Under the pieces are notes generated by a model that was given only the letters and a program-made list of their open reading frames with translations, was not told the DNA's origin and ran no database searches. DNA of 64,000 nucleotides from Pseudomonadota bacterium (GTDB taxonomy: Bacteria; Pseudomonadota; Gammaproteobacteria; Burkholderiales; Gallionellaceae). Positions 16,865 through 25,671 of the stretch are shown piece by piece (the first letter of the stretch is position 1; the number at the start of each line of letters is the position of its first letter). The translations under genes and the position numbers were made by a program. The stretch covers positions 80,844 through 144,843 of the forward strand of contig JAJYLY010000007.1 in assembly GCA_021787435.1 (NCBI GenBank), in the 5' to 3' direction.

Positions 16865-17424
16865 TGCCATGCGTGTGCGGATGCCAGCCTGCCTTGCAGC
16901 ACCACGGGTTCGAACTGGATCACGCCGCTTTCGCCGGTCACCATGAGGCTGCCTTCCTGCAGGGTGCATTGCAGCTGTATGGTGCGTACAGCCAGTTTGG
17001 CCAGCGCCTGGGTGGCGTCGGCCGGCAATTTCAGCACGCTGAGATTTTCAAGGCGGGAGAGCTTGCCTCGATTTTCATTCCACCAGAGGTCGGCAGTGCG
17101 CCCGTAACTGATGACCACGACCTGGCCGCTTCTGCCTGAAGCGCGCCGCAGGAGGCGCTCGTCTGGCAGGCCGACCGATATCCAGAGTTCGATCGCGCCC
17201 GTGAGATCCTTCTGCCACAGGTCCGGCTCGTCATCGCTGCTGATGCCCTGTCCGAACAGCAGCGCTTCATCGGCGTAAAGCGCGAAGGCGATCAGGCGCA
17301 CCATCAATCGCTCATCGGTCTCCGATGGATGTTGCGCCAATGTCAGCTGATGATCGGCATAGTAGTGGCGATCGAGGTCTGCAATCTGCAGGCTGGCTTT
17401 GTGGACGGTTGCTTTGATGGCCAT
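16861..17424 (-). CDS. yaeQ: YaeQ family protein
   Basis: 187-residue protein of the YaeQ family, recognised from the start MAIKATVHKASLQIADLDRH and conserved pieces HPSETDERLMVRLIAFALYA, LPDERLLRRAS and the WW/N segment ADLWWNENRGKL. YaeQ has a PD-(D/E)XK nuclease-like fold and has been linked to RfaH-related phenotypes, but its activity is not established. The ATG at 17424 fits the family start; the open frame extends 14 codons further without homology. It is divergent from hemA and overlaps the YchJ gene at its 3' end. Confidence 0.88.
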   Translation of the reverse strand: MAIKATVHKASLQIADLDRHYYADHQLTLAQHPSETDERLMVRLIAFALYADEALLFGQGISSDDEPDLWQKDLTGAIELWISVGLPDERLLRRASGRSGQVVVISYGRTADLWWNENRGKLSRLENLSVLKLPADATQALAKLAVRTIQLQCTLQEGSLMVTGESGVIQFEPVVLQGRLASAHAWQ

Positions 17425-17500
17425 TTGAGGGATGAGTTGATGGGCAGGGCCGCATTCTAACTTCATAATGGGTGCGATGGTATTGCAACGCTGTTCGGAC

Positions 17501-17506
17501 TATAAT
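17501..17506 (+). promoter_or_regulatory. Possible -10 element of hemA promoter
   Basis: A perfect TATAAT 33 bases before the hemA start in the yaeQ-hemA divergent gap. The hexamer 17 bases upstream (TGGTAT) is a poor -35, and there is no TGn extension, so the promoter is only tentative. Confidence 0.35.
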
Positions 17507-17538
17507 TGGCGAGTCTATATAGTCAGGTTCACTACACG

Positions 17539-18792
17539 ATGCAGTTGTTTGCCTTTGGCCTTAACCATCAGACGGCGCCGCTCGCCGTGCGCGAGCAGGT
17601 CGCGTTCAGCATGGACGGGATAGAGAACGCGCTGCGGGATCTGGTGGGCAATGGCGCGGCAAAGGAGGCCACGATACTGTCCACCTGCAACCGCATGGAG
17701 CTTTACTGCAATGCTGCAAAGCCCGATCACGCGATAGACTGGCTGGCTCAATACCACCATCTTCCGCGCCGCGACCTTGAACCCTATCTCTATGCTCTGC
17801 CGCGCGAGCAGGCGGTCAAGCATTCCTTCCGGGTGGCAAGCGGCCTGGACTCCATGGTGCTTGGCGAGCCGCAGATACTGGGACAGATGAAGCAGGCGGT
17901 GCGCCAGGCAGAACAGGCGGGCACCATGGGCATACTGCTGCACAAGCTGTTCCAAAATACTTTCTCGGTCGCCAAGCAGGTGCGCACCGAAACCGAGATA
18001 GGCGCAAACCTCGTTTCGATGGCCGCTGCGGCGGTGAGGCTTGCCGAGCGCATCTTCACAAGCATAGCCGATCAGAAGGTGCTGTTCGTGGGTGCGGGCG
18101 AGATGATAGAGCTCAATGCGGTGTATTTCGCGGCGCGCAATCCGAAGAGCATCACGGTCGCCAACCGCACGCTGGAACGCGCGCAGACGCTGGCGCGGCA
18201 GTTCAACGGCACAGCGATCACCCTCTCCGACCTGCCGGAGCAGCTGGCGCAACACGACATCATCGTCACCTGCACAGCCAGCCAGTTGCCTATCCTGGGC
18301 AAGGGCATGGTCGAGCGCGCGCTCAAAGTCCGCCGCCACAAGCCTCTGTTCATCGTCGACCTTGCCGTGCCGCGCGATGTGGAAACCGAAGTGGCCGAGC
18401 TTAACGACGTATTCCTGTACACCGTGGACGACATCGCAGACGTGGTGAAGGATGGCTTGGAGGCGCGCCAGGGCGCGGTCAAGGAAGCCGAGGTCATCAT
18501 CGATTCGGGCGTGTCCAATTTCATGCACTGGATGGAATCGCGCGATGTGGTGCCGACCATACGCGCGCTGCGCGAGCATGCCGAAAGCAACCGCCAGCAG
18601 GAGCTGGAGAAGGCGATGCGCCTCCTTGCGCGGGGAGAGAGTCCGGAGAAGGTGCTGGAAGCGATGAGCCGCGGGCTGACCAACAAATTCCTGCACGCAC
18701 CCACCCATGCGCTGAACCAGGCGCATGGCAACGACAGGGACAGCTTTGTCGAAACGGTGCGCAGGCTGCATCACCTGCAGTCCGAAGACTGA
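17539..18792 (+). CDS. hemA: Glutamyl-tRNA reductase
   Basis: First enzyme of the C5 pathway to 5-aminolevulinate and haem: reduces glutamyl-tRNA to glutamate-1-semialdehyde with NADPH. The 417-residue protein has the catalytic Cys 50 in STCNRMELY, the N-terminal [14 protein letters not shown] segment, an NADPH-binding domain ([11 protein letters not shown]) and the C-terminal dimerisation helix. ATG 17539 is the family start ([14 protein letters not shown]). It is followed after 13 bases by prfA, a conserved pairing. In many relatives prmC and grxD come next, but here these genes sit 30 kb away (49405-50622). Confidence 0.96.
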   Translation: MQLFAFGLNHQTAPLAVREQVAFSMDGIENALRDLVGNGAAKEATILSTCNRMELYCNAAKPDHAIDWLAQYHHLPRRDLEPYLYALPREQAVKHSFRVASGLDSMVLGEPQILGQMKQAVRQAEQAGTMGILLHKLFQNTFSVAKQVRTETEIGANLVSMAAAAVRLAERIFTSIADQKVLFVGAGEMIELNAVYFAARNPKSITVANRTLERAQTLARQFNGTAITLSDLPEQLAQHDIIVTCTASQLPILGKGMVERALKVRRHKPLFIVDLAVPRDVETEVAELNDVFLYTVDDIADVVKDGLEARQGAVKEAEVIIDSGVSNFMHWMESRDVVPTIRALREHAESNRQQELEKAMRLLARGESPEKVLEAMSRGLTNKFLHAPTHALNQAHGNDRDSFVETVRRLHHLQSED

Positions 18793-18805
18793 CCTCACAA
18801 ACGCA

Positions 18806-19894
18806 ATGAAAAAGAATATCGCCACCAAGCTCGCTCAGCTGAGCGAGCGTCTAGTCGAAGTCAACCAGCTTTTGAGCACTGAGGAAGCCACCCGCGACAT
18901 GGATGCCTTTCGCAGGCTGAACCGCGAGCGCGCCGAGCTTGAGCCCGTGGCCGAACTGTTCCATGCCTACCAGTCCTGCGAGGCTGACATCGCGGTCGCG
19001 CGCGAGATGGCGGAAGACCCCAAGATGCGCGAGTTTGCCGAGACCGAAATCAGGGAAGGCGAGGCGCGCCTGATACAGCTGGACGAGGATCTGCAAAAAC
19101 AGCTTCTGCCCAAGGACCCCAACGACGAGCGCAGCGTTTTCCTCGAGATACGCGCAGGCACGGGAGGAGACGAGGCGGCGCTGTTTGCAGGGGATCTGTT
19201 CCGCATGTATTCGCGTTTTGCGGAGCGCCGCCGCTGGCAGGTCGAAGTGATTTCGGCAAGCGAAGGCGAGATGGGCGGCTACAAGGAAATCATCGCGCGC
19301 ATCGCGGGCCAGGGCGCATATTCCGTGCTGAAATTCGAATCCGGCGCGCATCGCGTGCAGCGCGTGCCCGCCACCGAGACTCAAGGGCGTGTGCACACCT
19401 CCGCATGCACGGTGGCAATAATGCCAGAGGTCGACGAGGTAAACGACGTGGTGCTCAATCCTTCCGACCTGCGCATAGACACTTTCCGCGCATCGGGTGC
19501 AGGCGGACAGCACATCAACAAGACGGACTCGGCGGTGCGCATCACGCATCTTCCGACCGGAGTGGTGGTCGAATGCCAGGATGGGCGTTCGCAGCATCAG
19601 AACAAGGCGCAGGCGATGCGCGTGCTGTCAGCCAGGATCAAGGATGCGCAGGTGCGCGCGCAGAACGCAGAGACAGCAGCCACGCGCAAGAGCCTGGTGG
19701 GTAGCGGCGACAGGTCAGAACGCATACGCACCTACAACTTTCCGCAGGGTCGTGTGACCGATCACCGCATCAACCTCACGCTGTACAAGATGGATGCGAT
19801 CATGGACGGCGACATCGGCGAGCTCACCTCCGCGCTGATGGCAGAACACCAGGCGGAACAGCTCGCCGCGATGGCCGAGGATACCGGCGTCTGA
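18806..19894 (+). CDS. prfA: Peptide chain release factor 1
   Basis: RF1, which terminates translation at UAA and UAG. The 362-residue protein has the stop-codon-recognition PAT motif at residues 188-190 and the universal GGQ at 233-235 ([10 protein letters not shown]), whose Gln is the usual methylation target of PrmC. Length and domain order are normal. ATG 18806 ([10 protein letters not shown]) is the family start; the longer open frame overlaps the end of hemA. Co-transcription with hemA is likely from the 13-base spacing. PrmC is encoded elsewhere in this window. Confidence 0.96.
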   Translation: MKKNIATKLAQLSERLVEVNQLLSTEEATRDMDAFRRLNRERAELEPVAELFHAYQSCEADIAVAREMAEDPKMREFAETEIREGEARLIQLDEDLQKQLLPKDPNDERSVFLEIRAGTGGDEAALFAGDLFRMYSRFAERRRWQVEVISASEGEMGGYKEIIARIAGQGAYSVLKFESGAHRVQRVPATETQGRVHTSACTVAIMPEVDEVNDVVLNPSDLRIDTFRASGAGGQHINKTDSAVRITHLPTGVVVECQDGRSQHQNKAQAMRVLSARIKDAQVRAQNAETAATRKSLVGSGDRSERIRTYNFPQGRVTDHRINLTLYKMDAIMDGDIGELTSALMAEHQAEQLAAMAEDTGV

Positions 19895-19968
19895 TTTGCC
19901 GCCTGTTTGCCAGCGGATGCTGCGCCTGAAGGAGCTTTCTGGATTGGTCGGCTTGCAGCAAACAATAA

Positions 19969-20646
19969 TCAATTCAAACCGGGCCGAATACCGATCCATA
20001 TGGTGTGACGGTTGCCGCGCTTTGCTTGATGCGATCCTGCGCGCTGCTCTTTCACTTCAAAACCTGCCTTTCGCATGCGTCTGGCAAATTCGGGATCGGA
20101 TGTGGCCGACCAGACGGTGAGCACGCCGCCGGGTCTAAGCGCATTAAAAGCAAGATTCAGTCCGCGCAAACTATACAGCGCTGCGTTGTCATCATGGGTA
20201 AATGGGCACGGGCCATTGTCCACATCGAGCATGATCGCGTCGAAATCTTTATGCTTTTGCATCACCTGCGCGACGTCCTGTTCCAGCACAAGGACGCGTG
20301 CATCGTTCAGTGGAAATCCGGCAAGATGGCCCATATATTCACGGTTCCAGCGCACCACAGCGGGAATCAATTCAGACACCGTGATCTGTGCATCGGGACC
20401 GGTGTTGGACAATACGGCAGCCAGTGTAAAACCGATGCCGAGACCGCCCACCAAAAGGTGCGGGCATTTGCGGCCTGCAAGATGATTGCAGGCAAGTTCT
20501 GCCAGCATATCTTCGGAGTGGTGGGCGCGGCTATTCATCAGTTCTCCCGCCTTGTCCACGCGGATGGAGAATTCGTCGCCGCGCCGGTATAGCCGCAGTG
20601 TTGCGCCTGCATGGGATGCGGTATCGATCAGGTTATAGGGAATCAT
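19969..20646 (-). CDS. Spermidine-synthase-like methyltransferase-fold protein
   Basis: 225-residue protein with the Rossmann core of the spermidine synthase superfamily: LLVGGLGIGFTLAAVL (glycine-rich motif), ITVSELIPAVVRW (acidic residue after beta-2) and AIMLDVDNGPCPF. It lacks the typical N-terminal beta domain of true spermidine synthases and has the form of a widespread proteobacterial family annotated as spermidine-synthase-like; aminopropyl transfer is therefore doubtful and a methyltransferase or other SAM-dependent role is possible. It is convergent with prfA, with a 74-base gap that shows no strong terminator. Confidence 0.75.
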   Translation of the reverse strand: MIPYNLIDTASHAGATLRLYRRGDEFSIRVDKAGELMNSRAHHSEDMLAELACNHLAGRKCPHLLVGGLGIGFTLAAVLSNTGPDAQITVSELIPAVVRWNREYMGHLAGFPLNDARVLVLEQDVAQVMQKHKDFDAIMLDVDNGPCPFTHDDNAALYSLRGLNLAFNALRPGGVLTVWSATSDPEFARRMRKAGFEVKEQRAGSHQAKRGNRHTIWIGIRPGLN

Positions 20647-20967
20647 GTCTGCTTTCGTCGGGTCCGGATGCTTCGTTACCGGAGACAGTCTACGATAGAA
20701 TGCGAATTACCGGGCTTTACGTTTCACTGGATTCTGCCAGGCTATATCAGGCAAGGCACCCTCAGGCAAAAATCCGCTCGACGATTTATTCGGGAAACCC
20801 TAGAGAAACTCTGATTTATTCGGTTTTGTCATTCCCGCACCCGATTAAATCATTCGGGTGTGGGAGCACGGTTGAATAAAGTCACTGGATTTCCGCCTTC
20901 GCGGAGATGACGAATAAATCTGCGTTTCCGTGCCTTTATACCAAGTGCGATCAACTCAGGAGAGAAT
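20647..20967. other. 321-base intergenic region holding a MITE-like repeat
   Basis: No credible gene. The right part is a repeat element (see 20806-20927). A GATTTATTCG word occurs twice in direct orientation (20783 and 20813) and once inverted (20911). The last bases before the GST gene include a good Shine-Dalgarno (CAGGAGAG). Confidence 0.6.
20806..20927. repeat. MITE-like element with 17-base terminal inverted repeats
   Basis: About 122 bases bounded by AAACTCTGATTTATTCG (20806-20822) and CGAATAAATCTGCGTTT (20911-20927), which pair at 15 of 17 positions. Inside are a strong hairpin (TCCCGCACCCGA 20833-20844 with TCGGGTGTGGGA 20854-20865, 11 of 12) and a small TCCGC/GCGGA hairpin near 20892. 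The style (GTCATTCCCGC... and CGCCTTCGCGG..GATGACG) is that of dispersed intergenic repeats common in betaproteobacteria. No ORF inside. Confidence 0.65.
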
Positions 20968-21576
20968 ATGGAGCTGTTTGAAATTCCACCGTCGGGAAAT
21001 TGCCACAAGATCCGGCTGTTGTTATCGTTTCTGCAATTACCCTATCGGTCCGTGGTGATCGACGCGGCAAACCTCGAGCAAAAGTCGGAAGCATTTTTAA
21101 GGATGAATCCGTTCGGTCAGGTGCCTGTGCTAAAGGATGGTGAAACCGAGGTGTGGGACAGCCAGGCGATTCTGATCTATTTGGCGAGACAATATGCCGA
21201 TCCCTCGTGGTTGCCACTCGATGCTGTTGCCATGTCGAGCGTGATGGAATGGCTGTCGGTTTCCGCCAATGAAATTTCCAGGGGTCCTGCGTCGATACGC
21301 GCGCATTACAAGTTCGGGCGGCCTGTTGCGATGGAAGAGGCACAGCAGGTGACGGCAGGCATATTGCAGGTGCTGGAGCGGCATTTAAAAACACGGGACT
21401 GGCTGGCTGCAGATCACATCACGATCGCGGACCTTGCGGTCTATCCTTATATTGCGCTGGCCCCTGAAGCCAGGATAGACATGGGCCAATATCTTTCGAT
21501 TTGCAACTGGATGACGCGCATCCAGGCCTTGCCGAACTATGTGGGCATGCCGTACATGTGGCAAAGTGCGGGTTAA
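20968..21576 (+). CDS. Glutathione S-transferase family protein
   Basis: 202-residue cytosolic GST-fold protein. The thioredoxin-like N-terminal domain (MELFEIPPSGNCHKIRLLLS) with the Ser/Asn near the glutathione site and the MNPFGQVPVLKDGE cis-Pro segment is followed by an all-helical C-terminal domain with the N-capping motif (ITIADLAVYPYI). Length is typical. Substrate unknown; detoxification or a reductive role is the family expectation. A clear Shine-Dalgarno (AGGAGAG) precedes the ATG. It appears to be monocistronic, with the repeat region upstream and prlC downstream. Confidence 0.85.
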   Translation: MELFEIPPSGNCHKIRLLLSFLQLPYRSVVIDAANLEQKSEAFLRMNPFGQVPVLKDGETEVWDSQAILIYLARQYADPSWLPLDAVAMSSVMEWLSVSANEISRGPASIRAHYKFGRPVAMEEAQQVTAGILQVLERHLKTRDWLAADHITIADLAVYPYIALAPEARIDMGQYLSICNWMTRIQALPNYVGMPYMWQSAG

Positions 21577-21675
21577 AGTCTGACATGCATGCGCCGGATT
21601 GCAAGTCATTTCTGGCGAGTCTGGCTATAATCATTTCGTAGTAAAATGCTCGAGTTAATTCCCCCAGTAGAAATT

Positions 21676-23709
21676 ATGAACCCACTATTAGACTTCACTG
21701 GTCTGCCGCGTTTCGGCGAGATCAGACCCGAACATGTAGCTTCTGCGATCGAACAGCTGCTGGCCGAATGCCGCTCGCTGATTTCCCGCCTGCTGCAAGA
21801 CAAGGAATTGCCCACCTGGGACAACTTCGTCGTGCCTATGGAGGATGCACACGAACGCCTTTCCCGCGCATGGGGGCCGGTGGGGCACCTGAATGCGGTG
21901 ATGAATTCTTCCGAGTTGAGGGAAGCCTACAATGCGACGCTGCCTGTGATCACGCAGTATTACGCGGAGCTTGGGCAGAACCTGGCGCTTTATGAGAAGT
22001 TCAAGGCATTGCGCAATGGCCCCGAATTCGGAACACTGAATGCGGCGAGAAAGAAGATAATCGAGAACGAGCTGCGCGATTTCCGTCTGGGGGGAGCAGA
22101 GCTTGCCGATGACAGCAAGGCGCGCTACCTTGAAATCCAGGAGAGGCAATCCGAGCTGTCTTCCCGTTTCTCCGACAACCTGCTCGATGCGACCAACGAT
22201 TTCACGCTGCTTGTCGAAAACAGGCATGAACTCTCCGGCCTGCCCGAAGATGTGCTGGAGGCAGCGCATGAGGCTGCCGTCGAAAAAAGTAAAGCAGGCT
22301 GGCTGTTCACGCTGAAGGCGCCCTCCTATATGCCAGTGATGCAGTTCGCCGACAACCGGAATCTTCGCGAGAAAATGTACCGCGCCTATGCGACGCGCGC
22401 ATCCGAATTCGGCAAGCCCGAGTGGGACAATTCGGCGCTGATGGACGAGATCGTTGAACTCAGAGGCGAGGAAGCGCGCCTTCTGGGTTTTGCCAGTTAC
22501 GGCGAGCTCTCGCTTGCCGCAAAGATGGCAGAGACGCCGGGGCAGGTGGTGGAGTTCGTGCGCGAGCTGGCGCGCCGCTCGCGTCCCTTCGCCGAGAAGG
22601 ATCTTGCGGAACTGCGCGACTTTTCGGGCATTGAGCTTGGACTGAACGAACTCCACTCCTGGGATTTCGCATACGCGAGCGAGAAGCTGCGCGAGCAGCG
22701 CTATGCGTTCTCGGAGCAGGAAGTGAAGGAATACTTTCCAGAGGATGCGGTGCTTTCCGGACTTTTCAAGCTGGTCGGGACGCTTTACGGCCTGAAAATC
22801 GAAGAGGCGAAAGCGCCCGTGTGGCACGAGAGCGTGCGCTTCTTCGACATCAGGGAAGCGGACGGCAAACTTGTCGGCCAGTTCTATCTCGATCTCTATG
22901 CGAGGAACAGCAAGCGCGGCGGTGCATGGATGGACGACGTGATCACGCGCCGCCGTCTGGAGTCCGGCATACAGACGCCGGTTGCGTACATGAACTGCAA
23001 CTTTTCCGCGCCTGTCGGCGGGAAGCCCGCGCTATTCACGCACGACGAGGTCATCACGCTGTTCCACGAATTCGGACACGGCCTGCACCATCTGCTGACC
23101 GAAGTGGAAGACCTGGGCGTGTCCGGCATCAACGGCGTGGAATGGGATGCGGTCGAGCTGCCCAGCCAGTTCATGGAAAATTATTGCTGGGAATGGGAAG
23201 TGCTCTCCGGCATGACGCGTCATGTTTCAACCTCGAAGCCGCTGCCGCGCGCGCTGTTCGACAAGATGCTGGCCGCGAAGAATTTCCAGAGCGGCCTGCA
23301 TAGCCTGCGCCAGATCGAGTTTGCGCTGTTCGACATGCTGATGCACAGCGCGTTCAAGCCCGGCGGCGGGAAAACGATATTACAGTTGCTGGACGAGGTG
23401 CGCGCCGAGGTGGCGGTCCTGATCCCGCCCGAATACAACCGCTTCCCGCACAGCTTCTCGCACATCTTCGCGGGGGGCTATGGGGCGGGCTATTACAGCT
23501 ACAAGTGGGCGGAGGTGCTGTCGGCAGATGCATACAGCCTTTTCGAGGAGCACGGCGTGCTGAATCCTGCGGTGGGCGCAAAATTCCGCAGCGAGATTTT
23601 GGCGGTCGGCGGTTCGCGCGATGCGATGCAGTCTTTTGTCGCTTTCCGCGGACGCGAGCCCGCAATCGATGCACTGCTCCGGCACAACGGCCTGATCGAA
23701 CACGCATGA
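21676..23709 (+). CDS. prlC: Oligopeptidase A (M3 metallopeptidase)
   Basis: 677-residue cytosolic zinc endopeptidase of the thimet/M3 family, which degrades short peptides and signal-peptide fragments. The zinc site HEFGH (His 464, Glu 465, His 468) is intact, with the downstream Glu-containing segment (VEWDAVELPSQFMENY). Start chosen at ATG 21676 (MNPLLDFTGLPRFGEI), the usual N-terminus; an in-frame ATG 30 bases upstream adds sequence without homology. The stop overlaps the xthA start by ATGA, so the two are coupled. Confidence 0.94.
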   Translation: MNPLLDFTGLPRFGEIRPEHVASAIEQLLAECRSLISRLLQDKELPTWDNFVVPMEDAHERLSRAWGPVGHLNAVMNSSELREAYNATLPVITQYYAELGQNLALYEKFKALRNGPEFGTLNAARKKIIENELRDFRLGGAELADDSKARYLEIQERQSELSSRFSDNLLDATNDFTLLVENRHELSGLPEDVLEAAHEAAVEKSKAGWLFTLKAPSYMPVMQFADNRNLREKMYRAYATRASEFGKPEWDNSALMDEIVELRGEEARLLGFASYGELSLAAKMAETPGQVVEFVRELARRSRPFAEKDLAELRDFSGIELGLNELHSWDFAYASEKLREQRYAFSEQEVKEYFPEDAVLSGLFKLVGTLYGLKIEEAKAPVWHESVRFFDIREADGKLVGQFYLDLYARNSKRGGAWMDDVITRRRLESGIQTPVAYMNCNFSAPVGGKPALFTHDEVITLFHEFGHGLHHLLTEVEDLGVSGINGVEWDAVELPSQFMENYCWEWEVLSGMTRHVSTSKPLPRALFDKMLAAKNFQSGLHSLRQIEFALFDMLMHSAFKPGGGKTILQLLDEVRAEVAVLIPPEYNRFPHSFSHIFAGGYGAGYYSYKWAEVLSADAYSLFEEHGVLNPAVGAKFRSEILAVGGSRDAMQSFVAFRGREPAIDALLRHNGLIEHA

Positions 23710-24467
23710 AGCTTGCGACCTGGAACGTCAATTCGCTGAAGGTGCGCCTGCCGCAGGTGCTGGACTGGCTTGCCGCGAATCCTGTCGATGTGTTGTGCCT
23801 GCAGGAGACCAAGCAGCAGGACGCGGATTTCCCGAAAGAAGAACTGCAATCTGCAGGCTACCACAGCGTGTATTCGGGCCAGAAGACTTACAACGGCGTT
23901 GCGATCCTGAGCCGAGAGACGGCGCTCGACGTACAGATGGGCATTCCAGGGTTTGATGACGAACAGAAGCGCGTGATCGCAGCAACTTTTGACGGCATCC
24001 GCGTGGTCGATGTATATATCCCGAACGGCCAGAGCGTCGATTCGGACAAGTACCGCTACAAACTCGACTGGCTCAACGCCTTGCGCGGCTGGCTGGAACA
24101 GGAACTGCAGCGTTTCCCGAGGCTCGTTCTGCTCGGCGACTACAACATCGCACCCGAGGACCGCGACGTTCACGATCCTGCTGCATGGGCAGGCAACGTG
24201 CTGGTCTCAGAGCGCGAGCGCGAGGCGTTTCGCGCATTGCAGGCGCTGGGCCTTACGGATAGCTTCCGGCTTTTCGAACAACCCGAGAAATCCTTCAGCT
24301 GGTGGGACTACCGCATGATGGCGTACAGGCGCAACATGGGTTTGCGCATTGACCATATACTGATCAGCGAGCCCTTGGTTGTGCAGTGCAAGGGCTGCAT
24401 TATAGACAAGACGCCCCGAAAGCTTGAGCGGCCATCGGATCACACGCCTGTGATCGTCGAGCTGTAG
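23706..24467 (+). CDS. xthA: Exodeoxyribonuclease III
   Basis: 253-residue AP endonuclease/3'-exonuclease of base-excision repair. Family motifs: start MKLATWNVNSLKVRLPQVLD, metal-binding LQETKQQ, active-site LLGDYNIAPEDRDVHDP, RIDHILIS and the terminal catalytic His in SDHTPVI. The start is the ATG overlapping the prlC stop (ATGA). Length is typical of the XthA class. It converges on ubiH with a 61-base gap. Confidence 0.93.
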   Translation: MKLATWNVNSLKVRLPQVLDWLAANPVDVLCLQETKQQDADFPKEELQSAGYHSVYSGQKTYNGVAILSRETALDVQMGIPGFDDEQKRVIAATFDGIRVVDVYIPNGQSVDSDKYRYKLDWLNALRGWLEQELQRFPRLVLLGDYNIAPEDRDVHDPAAWAGNVLVSEREREAFRALQALGLTDSFRLFEQPEKSFSWWDYRMMAYRRNMGLRIDHILISEPLVVQCKGCIIDKTPRKLERPSDHTPVIVEL

Positions 24468-24528
24468 GGCCAATTCTGGATTTGGATTTTGTTATCCACG
24501 GTTTGCCGCGAATCACGCGCAGCCACAA

Positions 24529-25671
24529 CTAACCGTTCGAACCGAACATCATCCTCCGGGCGACAAACTTCTTCGCGAGGGGCAGGCAGTCAAGTGCCGT
24601 GAGCGCAGCGGCGCGCAACGGAGAAACCAGTTGCAGGTCGTTTGAGAACAGCCTCACCAGACTGTCCGTGAATCCGATGCCCGCCTCTCGATCGGTGCGG
24701 CGTTTTTTGCGGTAGCCCGCAAGCATCGTTTCCGTGCCGAGCGCATCAGGAACTGTATCCAGTATTTCCTGGGCAAGCTCCCATGCATCGCGCAGCCCCA
24801 TGTTGAAGCCCTGCCCGGCGACGGGATGCATGGTCTGCGCGGCATTGCCTATCAGCACTACGTGAGACATGGGCGATGGCACTTCCGCCTTTTTGAGGCC
24901 CAGTGGGAAGGCGCTGCGCTTTGTGACGCTCAAAAATCTTCCGACGCGGTCGCCGAAGTGCCTGTATAACTCGTCCAGAAACCGCCCGTCATCCCAGGAT
25001 CGCATCTCATCCACCTTCAGATGGGGTGCTGTCCAGACCAGCTCGTAGCCGTCCATGTAGGGAAGCAGCGCCAGCGGACCCTCGGGCGTGAAGCGTTCGA
25101 ATGCGGTGTCAGGTTTTGGAAATGCAGAAGTCACATGGGTGATCAGCGCGCTTTGACCATAGTCGCGCGTCTTCGGGGGGAAGCGTACGGAGAGCAGTTT
25201 TCCGCCGTCGGCCAGCACTGCAAGGCGCGCACGGAGCCTGTATTCCTCGCCATCCAGCTGATAGCTGATGGCTGCATGATCTGCGGCACCCTCAAGCCCC
25301 GTGACATGCGCGCCGTATATCGTGTGACTGAAGCGTAATGCCTTCTGCAGTGAAGGGTAGGGAAGCACATAGCCCAGTTCCGGCACCCTTAGTTCTGACG
25401 AATGCAGGACAGTGCGCCCGAAGCTCTGCTTCTGCGAGATGTGGATGGTGCGTATCGCTGATACATCCTGCAGTGCATCCCACACGCCCAGGCGTTCGAG
25501 CAGCAGCCTGCTTCCATAAGAGAGCGCGAGCGCGCGCGCGTCGGAGCTTTCCCCGCTGCCCGCCTCGAGCAGGCAAATGTCGAGGCCACTGTCTTTTAAA
25601 GCCAGTGCTAACGCGCTGCCGACGGGTCCACCGCCGATGATCGCGATGTCGTGGGTATGATAGTTGTTCAT
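24529..25671 (-). CDS. ubiH: UbiH-type FAD-dependent ubiquinone hydroxylase
   Basis: 380-residue flavin monooxygenase of the UbiH/UbiF/VisC/COQ6 family. FAD-binding GxGxxG-type motif IIGGGPVGSALALAL at the N-terminus, and the second FAD motif VLIGNAAQTMHPVAGQGFNM near residue 280. UbiH hydroxylates a ubiquinone precursor using O2; among the family's regiospecific members UbiH is the best fit but UbiL/UbiF cannot be excluded. The start at 25671 (MNNYHTHDIAIIGGG) overlaps the pepP stop by ATGA; this pepP-ubiH order is conserved in proteobacteria. It is last in an amgK-murU-pepP-ubiH run and is the O2-dependent counterpart to UbiU/UbiV/UbiT at 56.9-59.3 kb. Confidence 0.88.
   Translation of the reverse strand: MNNYHTHDIAIIGGGPVGSALALALKDSGLDICLLEAGSGESSDARALALSYGSRLLLERLGVWDALQDVSAIRTIHISQKQSFGRTVLHSSELRVPELGYVLPYPSLQKALRFSHTIYGAHVTGLEGAADHAAISYQLDGEEYRLRARLAVLADGGKLLSVRFPPKTRDYGQSALITHVTSAFPKPDTAFERFTPEGPLALLPYMDGYELVWTAPHLKVDEMRSWDDGRFLDELYRHFGDRVGRFLSVTKRSAFPLGLKKAEVPSPMSHVVLIGNAAQTMHPVAGQGFNMGLRDAWELAQEILDTVPDALGTETMLAGYRKKRRTDREAGIGFTDSLVRLFSNDLQLVSPLRAAALTALDCLPLAKKFVARRMMFGSNG

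Noticed and set aside
17515..18828. 437-codon minus-strand open frame opposite hemA
   Set aside because: His/Arg/Leu-rich sequence without domain features, antisense to hemA; a shadow of the real gene.
21688..22827. 379-codon minus-strand open frame opposite prlC
   Set aside because: No recognisable protein features and complete overlap with the well-supported prlC gene.
24491..24499. DnaA-box-like TTATCCACG between xthA and ubiH
   Set aside because: A single near-match, no cluster of boxes, no dnaA/dnaN/gyrB neighbours and no AT-rich unwinding region, so no origin is called.
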